In this document: positions 47,085-57,600 of the stretch, one piece after another | Layout: every line of letters begins with the position of its first letter | Position numbering within the stretch: the stretch's first letter is position 1 | Assembly (NCBI GenBank): GCA_037783545.1 | Contig: JBBELK010000062.1 | Coordinates: 1,426,001 to 1,490,000, forward strand | DNA length: 64,000 nucleotides | Direction of reading: 5' to 3' | From: Henricia sp. BOLD:AAB3569 | Taxonomy: Eukaryota > Echinodermata > Asteroidea > Spinulosida > Echinasteridae | Made by a program: the position numbers and the translations under genes | Notes under the pieces: model-generated | Databases searched by the model: none | What the model was told of the DNA's origin: nothing | Seen by the model: the letters and a program-made list of their open reading frames with translations, nothing else

Positions 47085-47245
47085 TACCAAACTGTTTGAT
47101 TTTTACCCAAATTTTGCTCTATTTTATCCTTTTCTGATGTTCGAGTCATCATGGGAAAAGAACGACAAGGGTACAGAAGTCTTCAGATTACAAGGACCTC
47201 CATGGTGTGTTTTTTTTAAAATGTCTGATTTGGAATGTCAGGTAA
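47085..47245 (+). repeat. Conserved open-frame unit, copy B
   Basis: Encodes DFYPNFALFYPFLMFESSWE, KNDKGTEVFRLQGPPWC, then a T-run with 4 extra bases relative to copy A that shifts the frame, ending ATGTCAGGTAAG. Inverse-oriented partner of copy C in the foldback complex. Confidence 0.55.
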
Positions 47246-47867
47246 GATTATTGACACAGGTTTTTGGACCATTAAAGGGCGTGTACCATGCTTCACCACG
47301 GCAAATAAAGTTAACTTGTTAAAGGGCTAGAAGTGTAACTTAAAAAATGATAACGTCCCAATATAAACGTCAAATAAACACTTTTAGCCTTCTAAAAGTA
47401 GTGTGAACCGTGCTTTAAGGGGAGTTCACACTATCGCGGAAAAATTACACTGCCGCGCTGCACTCACCGCGGTGCATGAGGTCCCAAGTGTCGATCTCTC
47501 CAAAATAGAAAATTCAACTTCGGTAACTTGGGGCTTCTCTGATAACTCATTGGCTTTGCGCGCAGCTGCTTTATAGGTTTGTACAGAAACTGCATGGTTT
47601 GCCGCTTGTGTGCGGCCTGCTGCGCGTAAAACGTTATAGCTGGTCAAAGTTCAAATTTGTTGAACTTAAATTTGACCGCGGTGCGCTGGCTCTTCCAACA
47701 CGCAGCCGATAAGGTTTTAGAGAAGCTACAAGTTTTAAATACTGGAGTGGAATACTCCATTTTTGAAAGATGGGTGATTGGGACCTCATGCAATGCGGTG
47801 AGCGCGGCACCGTAATTTTTCCACGATAGTGTTAACGCCCGTTATATGCCTTTCCGCGGATAATTGC

Positions 47868-48032
47868 GACGTGCGTCGCTTTGAGAAAACGTGACGTGGA
47901 GGGAATTTGGAGTGAAACAACGGACTACATGAAAACCACAAAGTCAACTTGGACGGAAAGTATTTTCAGGCTGTGTTTTTTCGTGCGTTGTTTCACTCCA
48001 AATTCCCTCCACATCGCTTTTTCTCAAAGCGA
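47868..48032. mobile_element. Foldback MITE beside the large complex
   Basis: Arms GTGCGTCGCTTTGAGAAAAC...GGAGGGAATTTGGAGTGAAA and TTTCACTCCAAATTCCCTCC...TTCTCAAAGCGACACAC, about 55 bp each. The loop is about 55 bp. Confidence 0.8.
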
Positions 48033-48120
48033 CACACGTCACTTTTAGCCTACGCGCGAAAAGGCTTATCGTGAATCCACCCTAATGTGTGTATATAGGC
48101 TCAGTGTGAATCGACCCTAA

Positions 48121-49415
48121 AAAACAATGATGAGGTATTGCTTGCCATATTAAGTCTAAAGTCAAACATAAGACCAGGGCTAATACTTGTTCAACTTTTT
48201 GTGTTCCAAAGAGTTGCAAACATCTATTCTTTCTATAATTTCTTATTGAACCTATTATTACGTCATACTTTTCTTAGTTCAGGGGCCCAACAAGTAAATA
48301 TGTAAACATCCATCAGTATACGAGGCTTATTTTAACTGGCCATTCAATATGTAGCCCATTAATTGCTGCCAGAGTGTTTTACAAAAGTTGAAAACAGTTT
48401 CGAACCATACTTACGCAGATTATTTTGTTATGTTATAGGCGTTGGAACTCCTTTTTGCCCCACATCAGTACAGCAAGCTGTGTGACCTGCAAAAAATAGC
48501 CAAACCTCATAAATAATAGCACGTAGGCCTACTGTTTAACATACATGTACCGTTTTTAACAGGGAAATAACTAGGTCACAATTTATTCATTGTTTTTATT
48601 CTGGTAACAAGGTAGCAAATATCCCCATGATCGTAATTATATGTGCAACTAGTGTTAGATGGCTGATGGTCTCATTTTTCTAAAGATAGAGTTGGCCTAC
48701 ATGATTGGTAATTGTTAAAAACGGCGATATTTCCACTTCCCACTAAAAACATGATAAAACGTGCCTTGTAGAAATTTCAGCCACGCGTGTAGATGCAGCA
48801 ATACTGCAGAAAAATCCATGCATTGTTTTTGTGCATGAATATTTAGTGGTAAAAAGGTTGTCTGCAGACATCTTTAATAACAAAAAAACCACCTTCAGTT
48901 GAACACTCAATTTTTGTCTAAAAAATGACATATTTGTGCTTTTAAGTTATAATGTCCGTGGTTCTGAGCAAATTCGATTTTTGTTTTCTCCTAACGAAGC
49001 ATTTACTTTATTTTAAGGTGGAAAAAAATCATTACGTATTTCATGCATCGGCAACCCTGTGAAAAATGCCGTTTTGATACAGCTGTTTTTACGCCTTGCC
49101 GTAAGTTCAATTATTGGCGAACCGCCAATAATTCGAAATATTGACAGTAACTTTTCGATAACTAAACATTAGTCAATTTTTATCTCATTTGAAAGCGAAT
49201 AACCTTTGTTTCTGAAAAAAATGTCAATTAAAACAAAACTATTTTTTGGGGTGCCACACCCAAAAACGCACGGACAATATACATGTACATGCAACAATGC
49301 ATTAACTTGGACAACTAATGAATTACATAATTATACACATATGACAACGGGCACAAGCTGATTATACCGGGACTATGCAGCCTAATCAACTAGTATTAGG
49401 GATGATCCGAGGCTC
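48121..49415. other. Intergenic, nothing recognised
   Basis: AT-rich. ACATGTACATGC-type motifs occur near 49280. No coding similarity. Confidence 0.4.
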
Positions 49416-49706
49416 CTGGAAACCAAGGAGAGATCTTTCGGTTGGGACGTTGACGCGGTCGGACGTGTGAATCTGGACGTGCAACAAGTCTAGCTTTTCG
49501 TGAACGTTCGTTGGAATGTTCGTAGACGCCATTTTGGCTTTTCATGTGCTTTTTCAATTTCCTTTGGCAATTTCGATTTGCCTCTCTTATTAGGCCCCTA
49601 TTACGATAGGCCTACACCAGTTAATTTTGGCTTTAAAGGTAAGACAGTAGAATAGACCCGGAGACTTATTTATCCTGTAAATTTGTAATTTATTTTTTGT
49701 TGGATC

Positions 49707-51284
49707 ATGGAAGAAGACGAGAACGAAAATGTATCGGAAATGGACTCTGACAAGTGGTACGATCAGCTGTCGCAAGAAAATTTTCGACAAGGTGAATCCA
49801 GCAGAGGTAACAAACCACAATCGACGCTAGATCGGCTGATTAGCCAAGCACAGCAATCTCAAGACAGCTCGTCTAGCCAATCCAATGGCACTTTTAACAC
49901 AAATTTGGCAAAGAAAAGACCAAAACACTCTCAAAGCTATAGTGAAAATAGTGACTCAGACTCGAGCTCCACTGTAAATCACCAATCTAAACGCAGGAAT
50001 GTAAATTCGTACCCTACCCTTGTAATCATAACCTCACCTGATGTTAGGCTAGCATCCATCAACCCAGTCAAAATAGCTAAGGAATTAAACAGCGTCGGCA
50101 AAAATTACATTGAGAATGTTGCAAAAAACAGCCAAGGTGGCATCACAGTTCGTTGTCATACACATGCACAGGCTCAAAAACTAAAAGGAATAAGCCAACT
50201 AGGCCAGTGGTCAGTCAATGCAGAATTCGCAAAATCAGAAACACAAAGCAAGGGTGTCATCACAGGAATTCCACTTGACGTGAGTGTAGACGAAATTCAA
50301 CAGGCATGTAAGAAGTCTGGCGTTACTGAAGCCCGTAGATTAAAGCGGAAAAGAGATGGACAGCTGGAGGACAGCTTATCAATGTGCCTTACTTTCAAAA
50401 TGACTTCACTACCAGATGAAATCCAGGTTGGGTATGAAATCTTCAAGGTTAAGCCATACATTCCCCCGGTTATTAGATGTTTTAAATGTCAGCGTCTGGG
50501 TCATGTAGCCAACCAGTGCAGAGGAATGGTCAGATGTGTTCGATGCAGCGGCAATCATAGCTTTGAAGAATGCAAACAAAAAGAGATGGTCAGATGCTGT
50601 CGGTGTGGCGGCAATCACTCTGCGGCCTACGCAGGATGCTCGACAATCCGGCAGGAAAAAAGAATACAAGGAATCAGAGTTACATATAACATCTCGTACT
50701 CTGAAGCAGCAAAAACCATAAAAACCAACGTTTCGTTTGACCCCAACAGTAACACACCCTCACAGTCATCACATCCTCCAATTGACATACAGTTCCAAAG
50801 AAACACCACTCGCACAGAACCAGCACCCCGTCCCCAGAGCAACCAGAGAAAAACTACAACTCCCCCAAGCCAGCCTCGATCTCAACCCAGTAAAGCTGAT
50901 GCCTACACACAAACTGAAGCAGCTACAGGAACACAAACCGAACCATCTTCATCTTTTATCCAGCCGGATCATACTCTTATCGAGATGTTGATGGGAGCCA
51001 TGCAAATCTTTGAGTCTGTTAAGAACCGGGAGCAAAGAGAAATAGCCATAAAGGGTCTCGTCGAGCACATCTTCCATGCTACAACCAAAACACAAGACGA
51101 TCAAGGACGACAACGCACAAACATTGCATCTGCCTCTACTTCGGGCACTCAGGATGACCCTACTCGACAACCCTCTAAGAAACAAGATTCGGCAAAAAGC
51201 AAGAGCCCTCCAAACTCACAAACCCAAAATCCAAGCCAAAAACCTAAAAAGGGAAAGAAGAACATTACGACATGTTCTTCTTGA
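49707..51284 (+). CDS. Non-LTR element ORF1 (gag-like RNA-binding protein)
   Basis: 525 residues. The N-terminus is acidic then Ser/Gln-rich. Residues about 100-250 form the globular part before the zinc knuckles. Three CCHC knuckles lie at about residues 258-312: CFKCQRLGHVANQC, CVRCSGNHSFEEC and CRCGGNHSAAYAGC, the arrangement usual in I and Jockey ORF1 proteins, which bind element RNA in ribonucleoprotein particles. A long Pro/Gln/Thr/Ser-rich tail follows. Intact, no stops. It overlaps ORF2 by 13 nt in another frame, so ORF2 is probably made by reinitiation. Confidence 0.9.
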   Translation: MEEDENENVSEMDSDKWYDQLSQENFRQGESSRGNKPQSTLDRLISQAQQSQDSSSSQSNGTFNTNLAKKRPKHSQSYSENSDSDSSSTVNHQSKRRNVNSYPTLVIITSPDVRLASINPVKIAKELNSVGKNYIENVAKNSQGGITVRCHTHAQAQKLKGISQLGQWSVNAEFAKSETQSKGVITGIPLDVSVDEIQQACKKSGVTEARRLKRKRDGQLEDSLSMCLTFKMTSLPDEIQVGYEIFKVKPYIPPVIRCFKCQRLGHVANQCRGMVRCVRCSGNHSFEECKQKEMVRCCRCGGNHSAAYAGCSTIRQEKRIQGIRVTYNISYSEAAKTIKTNVSFDPNSNTPSQSSHPPIDIQFQRNTTRTEPAPRPQSNQRKTTTPPSQPRSQPSKADAYTQTEAATGTQTEPSSSFIQPDHTLIEMLMGAMQIFESVKNREQREIAIKGLVEHIFHATTKTQDDQGRQRTNIASASTSGTQDDPTRQPSKKQDSAKSKSPPNSQTQNPSQKPKKGKKNITTCSS

Positions 51285-53162
51285 TCATCATGTTACTTCT
51301 TCAGTGGAATGCCCAGTCTATTTTTGCTCATGGTAGTGAACTCAAAAACGCATTAAATAATTGGAATAAACAACCCGACATTGTATGTACTCAAGAAACC
51401 TGGCTCACTAAAGACAAGAATTATAACATAAAGGGTGATGACACTTATAGAAATGATAGAATTCAATCAGACACTAAGAAACATGGTGGTGGCTGCTCCT
51501 TTTTTGTCAAAAAAGGGCTCGCCTTTAATATAGTGTATAACTCAAAAGGTCCTCTCGAATTTCAGGTAGCAAATGTTTATAGTGAAAATAAAAAAGTGTG
51601 GCAAGTTGCAAATGTATATAATCCTTGTCTTGAACTCAAAGATGATATTCTAAAAGACTTTTTTGATAAAATAGATAAAGATTGTATTATCTGCGGTGAT
51701 TTTAATAGTCATAACACTCTTTGGGGTAGTGATCACACAGATAAAAATGGACGACGTATTGAAAATATGTTAATTAGCCGTAATCTTGTTTGCCTAAATA
51801 ATGGTAATGGCACTAGAATCAACCCCTCAGGTAGTATGTCCTGCATAGACATTACCTTGTGTTCCCCTAATTTTGCTATTAAATCTAACTGGCAAGTTTT
51901 AAATGATTCTTGGAGTAGTGATCACTGCCCAATTCTTATTCAAGCCGACACTGGAAAGTGTCATTACAATTCTCGTCAATTAACACCTCAATGGGCCTAT
52001 AAGAAAGCAAATTGGGACAAATTCCACTATGCCTGCAATGATCTGATAACTGAACCAAATACTAATGATGACATCGACACGGTGTATAACACTTACATCC
52101 AACAACTTGAGGCTGCTGCCAATTATGCTATCCCTAAAACTAATCCTGATAAAGCTAAGAGATCCCCAAAATCATGGTGGAATGATGACTGTAAAGTAGC
52201 TATACAAAATAAAAAAGAAGCTCTTAAAACCCTTCGTAAAACTCTCCACCCAGATGATTTAATAGCTTATAAAAGAAGTAATGCCATTGCCCGTAGAACA
52301 ATTAAAGATGCTAAACGTAAAGACTGGGATAGCTTTTGTAGTGAAATTAATTATCGCACCCCTCAACGCAAGATTTGGAAGAAAATAAAGCCTCTGAACA
52401 ACCCTAGATCTTATAAATCTATTCCTGTCTTCAAAAACGATCAAGATACATGTAGCAATATAATCGATGATAAAGACAAAGCTAATTATATGGCTGAATG
52501 CTTTACTAAGGTCTGTAGTAATGATAACTGTAATTCAGCCTTTGTAAACATCAAGAATAAGGCTGAAAAGGACTTGATTATTAACACTTACAGCGATCAG
52601 ATCATTAATGAACCTTTTAACCTTACTGAACTTAATCAAGCAATTGACACCAGCAAGAGTACCACACCGGGTAAAGATGGAATCAGTAACATTGTTCTAA
52701 AACATCTTCCTTTGAAAGCTAAAGAATTTGTATTGATTATCTTTAATATGATATGGCATTTGTCCCAATGCCCCGCCAGTTGGAAGGATACTATTCTTAT
52801 ACCTATTTTAAAACCAGGAAAGAACCCATCTGACCCACTTTCTTATAGGCCCATTGCTTTAACCTCTACTGTTTGTAAAATCATGGAAAGGATGGTTAAT
52901 AATAGACTAATCTGGTTTCTTGAAAACAATGACCTTTTTAGTAACCAGCAAAGCGGTTTTCGTAAAGGATTAAGCACTAAAGATCACATCATTCAACTTG
53001 AATCTTCCATTAACAAAGGCTTTGCCAATAAAGAAAGCACCTTAAATGTATTTTTTGATATTGAAAAAGCTTATGATATGCTTTGGCCTAAAGGCATTAT
53101 TATTAAGCTCCATTCTCTTGGTATTTATGGTAAAATTGTTATGTGGATAGATAACTTCCTTA
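51272..53162 (+). pseudogene. Non-LTR element ORF2, 5' part: endonuclease and start of RT
   Basis: About 630 residues. APE-type endonuclease motifs: LLQWNAQSI, CTQETWL, GDFNSHNTLWGS, SSDHCPI. RT follows with LIPILKPGKNPSDPLSYRPI, NQQSGFRKGLSTKDH and the first catalytic aspartate in VFFDIEKAYD. The frame is open to the gypsy insertion at 53163, after WIDNFL, between RT motifs A and C. The target copy CTTA (53159-53162) is the last element sequence. Interrupted by insertion, otherwise undamaged. Confidence 0.9.
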
Positions 53163-54304
53163 TGTGGGGTGGGGGGTTTTAGTTGCGTAGTGGGTTAGTA
53201 TAGCTTGGTTGCTAGGCTACACAAACCACACGGTGGGTTCTGATTGGCTGTTGAGTTGGTTTAGAGCGACATGTCCAACCACACGAGGCAGGCAGACAGC
53301 GTTTTTATTTACGACAACAAACGTACAAGTAAATAAAAGAGAAACAAGATACTCAGAATTAGTTATGGTTAAGAGGAAATTCCACAAAATCAAAGTTACA
53401 CAGCTTTCCTAACACATTATACTCCACCTAAAAGGACAGTGATGTCACAATTTAGGCTGCACCGCCATTACACTTAAGTTGCATATTAATCTTACTGTAT
53501 GCGATAAACTCTGGCAAGACTAGGATCAAGTCTACTATGTGTAAGGCACATGACAAGTTCGTTCACACATGTTTACACTAAGCTTACAATAAAAATGACA
53601 CTTGTGTAATATCAGTGTTAAAATAATATAATGCACGACCAAAAGATTCTAAGTTCACACCATGGTTACAATAAAATCCCAAAGTGTATCTCTCGAAATT
53701 TGCTAAAGGCATAAAACAAAGGATCAAGGCTTATTTGACATACCATGCAATACCAAAATAAACACGGTACTGTCGCCTAGAAACGAATGAGGGCGCCCTC
53801 TCGAGTATCCGAATGCTTGTCAGAAAGGGCCCCCTAGAAACGGCATTAAATTGACCTGGACCGTACATAGAGGCATCCTAGACATAAATATACACAGTGG
53901 TATGTAATAGGCACTCTGTGGAGGTATTTATTTCTATACGAATATGCCCTACGAACGTACCGGACCTCAAAGTGGCTCAAAAACACAACATTTTACGAGC
54001 GTTTTACGGGCGGCGCCATCTTGGATAAAATACGATTACCAAAAACTTATAATAATGACCTTCCACCCAAGTTATTCTTACAGTTTGTCACACCTAGGGA
54101 ATCAATAAAGTATTTATTTCAAAGGTATGAACTGTGGGTGGCAAACATGCTGTTTAAAATAAAGAAAATCCATACCTGTTGAGTTGGTTTAGAGCGACAT
54201 GTCCAACCACACGAGGCAGGCAGACAGCGTTTGCCTGCCGTCGCGTGGTGGCGCTATGTCGCTCTAACGGTGGACTCACCGGCCGCTGTGCTACACACCC
54301 CACA
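53163..54304 (-). repeat. 3' LTR of the gypsy element
   Basis: 1142 bp, TGTGGGGT ... ACCCCACA. It contains a 57-bp direct duplication (53248-53304 and 54176-54232) that starts CTGTTGAGTTGGTTTAGAGC. Same length as and apparently identical to the LTR at 60261. Confidence 0.95.
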
Positions 54305-54318
54305 TCTTCTCCCAAAGT
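54305..54318 (-). promoter_or_regulatory. Polypurine tract of the gypsy element
   Basis: The sense strand reads TTTGGGAGAAGA directly before the 3' LTR start TGTGGGG, the usual position of the plus-strand primer tract. 54319-54618 is the non-coding 3' region after pol. Confidence 0.6.
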
Positions 54319-54618
54319 AAGACGTCGTCGCCCCGACGACGAAGTGGCCCGTGGCTGCATCTCTGCTCTAAGACCTATTAAGATTATCTAACAGCAAAAC
54401 TTTGTAACAAGTAGAACATTAAAGCACTACCACTTTAGTAAAAACACCCGGGTTAAGTGTAAACAAGGGGCACCTGGCCCATAAACAACAATAACACTCC
54501 AACGATAAATGGAAAAGTCAAGACTGGTTGCTCTCATTGTAAGAGGGCCTTATTACTAATACTAATGTTCAAATGTTCAAGCTGCAGCTCTGAGTTCAAG
54601 ACTATATGCATAGAGTAA

Positions 54619-57600
54619 TTAGTCTGAGTCAGTTTCGGTATAAGAGTCACAATCGGTTCCAGACTGGGTGGCTAGCTTTCTCACCTGGTCAAGTAAGCGG
54701 ATGACGCTGCTGAACTGGTACCGGCTGGGTGGGTGCCCTTTAGTCACTCGCTTGGATCGTCGAGGCTTTGCATCCTGCCTGGCTCCGCGATCCCCAGTAT
54801 CAGCGCTGCCGGACGTCAAATTCTCTGGATCCCGTCTCGTGCCTACTGGTTGAGGCGTCCCCGTCCCAGTTTCCTCCGTCCCCCTGATCATAACGGACTC
54901 TCCTGGTTCTTCAACATCGACATTTGGTTCTGGGCTCGTGGAGGCCAATCTCGTCTGTTCCACCTTGTTGACTGGTGGGGTATCTGCCAAGCCAAGTGTC
55001 TTGCCCCAATTTGAGCTGCTCTCGGTGCTGGACGTTAGGTCAGTGGGGGTGGTATTAGGTGTCTTAATATTCTCATCACTGGTGTCTGCTACTCGAGGTT
55101 CAATGCTCCAGGGACAGTGTTTTAGCTCACTCCGATGGAGAACCTTCTTACGCCCTGCTGGATTGCGCACTTCATAGACAGGTTGTCCTTCAAAAGGCCG
55201 ACCAACCACCAAGTACGGAGTCTCCTCCCAGAAATCCTGTATCTTGGACCTCCCGCGGCGTGTACGGTCTCTGACCAAGACATACTCCCCAATCGTCAGC
55301 GGTCGCTCGTATACATCCTTCTCTTGAGCTGCGGTCCTGTGCTCTGCTGCCTTAGACAGATTAGCGGCAGCCATTTTCCGTGCTGACTCCAGCTGTGCCC
55401 AGTGCTTCTTCACATAGTGCTGCGGTGACACCTCATCAAGCTGAGGGTGGTCTACTCCTAAGGCGAGGTGCTGGGGCAGGCGTGCGGACCTTCCGAAGAG
55501 CAGAAAGAATGGTTCGTAACCGGTGCTGCTGTGTACTGTATTGTTGTAGGTGGCAACTAGTTGTGGCAGGTAGTCAGCCCATCTCTTTTTCTTCTCCGGA
55601 GGCAATACCTTCAGCAAGTTGTGCAGTGTGCGATTAAAGCGCTCACACTGCCCGTTACCCTGCGGGTGGTAAGGGGTGGTGTGTGAGCGCCCAATGCCAT
55701 ACAACTTACAGAGCTCTTGGATGACTCTTGCCTCGAAGCACTTCCCATTATCAGAGTGAAGCCTGAGTGGTGCCCCAAAGGGAGTAATCAGATGTTTGAC
55801 AAGAGCACGAGCCACCGTCTCAGCCCGCTGGTCCCTCGCGGGGATAGCCCAAGCAAACTTGGTGAAAACATCTGTGAGAACTAACACATTCTCGTGACCA
55901 GTAGATGATGGTTCAAGCACAGTAAAATCCATCGCTATGACTTCTAATGGGGCTGTGGCTTGCAGCGTTCCTAGCGGAGGTTTCGTGTGACGGTTAGGCT
56001 GTTTGCTGATGGCGCATTTCCTACATTGCTGACACCACGCTTTAACCGATTCCTCCATCTTAGGCCAGAAAAAGAGAGGCTTGATCGACTGGAGTGTCCG
56101 TTTTGCGCCAAAGTGGCCCAGGTCATCATGGAATGACCTCAGTACAACCTCCTGCAAACGGGCTGGAATCATGAGGCGTTCAGATCCCCTTCCCTGGATG
56201 GTTGACGACCGGTACAACACCCCGTCCCTTAACCGAAGCTGCGCCCAGTGCTTGAGCACTGTCGACACTGCACGTGGGTCAGCCTGCCTTTCTTGAGGGG
56301 TAGGCTTGCGGCCTCTCCCAAAGTAAGTCCGGACCCTGCGGAGAACAACATCTTCATCTTGGAGAGATCTGAGCTCTTCTGCAGTGTACCCCGGTAGACA
56401 GCGGCTTCCCTTCTGTTGTTCTAGCTTAACTTGGTGATGCAAGGTAGGTGGTATCGTGGAACTTGAGTGGGCTGGGCCAGACGTTGCGCGGACAGCGCTA
56501 GATGAAACCACCACCTCAGGGCCTTGTTTCACAGGGTTGGGTGCACAGGCCTCCTTTGGGGAAAGTCTGGACAGGGCATCAGGTGCTTGGTTACGTGTCC
56601 CAGGTCGAAATTCTAGCTGGTAGTTGAAGGAAGACAATTGTTGGACCCATCTAAGCTCTGTGGCACTGAGATTGGCTGTGTCTAAGTACTTCAGCGGATT
56701 GTGGTCTGTGTATATCGTACAAGAGTTACCCATCAGGTAATCCTTGAAGGCCTGGCAGACCGCCCATCGTACAGCCAATAGCTCTAGCTTAAAGGAAGAA
56801 TAGTTCCTGTCATTTCGCTCTGCTGGGCGTAGAGTCCTGGAGGCATATGCTAGCACTGCCTTCGTCCCATCCTCCTGTACCTGGGAGAGTATCGCACCCA
56901 ATCCAGTTGCACTGGCGTCGGTCTCGACAACAAACGGGCGACTGAAGTCGGCAAACTGCAAAACTGGCGCCTCACTTAGCTTAGTCTTAAGTGTACAGAA
57001 GGCAGAGACTGCTGCGTCGTCTAGATTAATCTTCCCACTCCCAGCCTTTGTTTTGATATTGCCCTTGCCGCCGGTTCCCTTCAAGTAAGCAAACAGAGGA
57101 GACGCAACACTGGAATACTGCCAGACAAACTTCCTAAAGAACCCAGCAAAGCCCAAGAAGGACCGAAGCCCTGTCACAGTTGTGGGTTGTGGCCAGTCAC
57201 GAACTACAGATATCTTGTCTGGGTCCGGTCTCACTCCCTCACCGGCTACCACCAAGTGGCCCAAGTACTTGATCTGGGTCTGGAGGAAATAACACTTTGC
57301 GGGTTTGATTTTCAGCCCATGTTGTTGTAACCGAGAGAAAACCAGTTCTAGGCGCTCAATGTGCTCATCAAAGGTCGTCGAGAATATAATGACGTCGTCT
57401 AAGTAGATCAAAATGCTTTGCAGGGCCTGGTCTCCGAGGCAACGTTGCATTACACGCTGAAACGTCGCTGGGCTATTGCAGAGGCCGAACGGCATGCGTG
57501 TGTATTCCCATAGTCCAAATGGGGTCACAAACGCCGTCTTTTCTTTATCTCTCTCTTCCATGGCCACCTGGTAGTATCCTGACGTCAGGTCGATGGTACT

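Larger units (their letters stand above)
46064..47840. mobile_element. Large foldback complex with nested inverted repeats
   Basis: Outer ends GGGCGTTCACACTATCGCGG and CCACGATAGTGTTAACGCCC are inverted. The inner blocks around 46130-46320 and 47400-47640 are inverse copies. The 46550-46810 block is the inverse of 47080-47400. The centre (46871-47048) is a palindrome with arms of about 65 bp, including TTACACTCTCTTAAGCCTAG. GTTCACACT-type ends recur at several internal points, so successive insertions or an expanded terminal repeat are likely. Confidence 0.8.
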
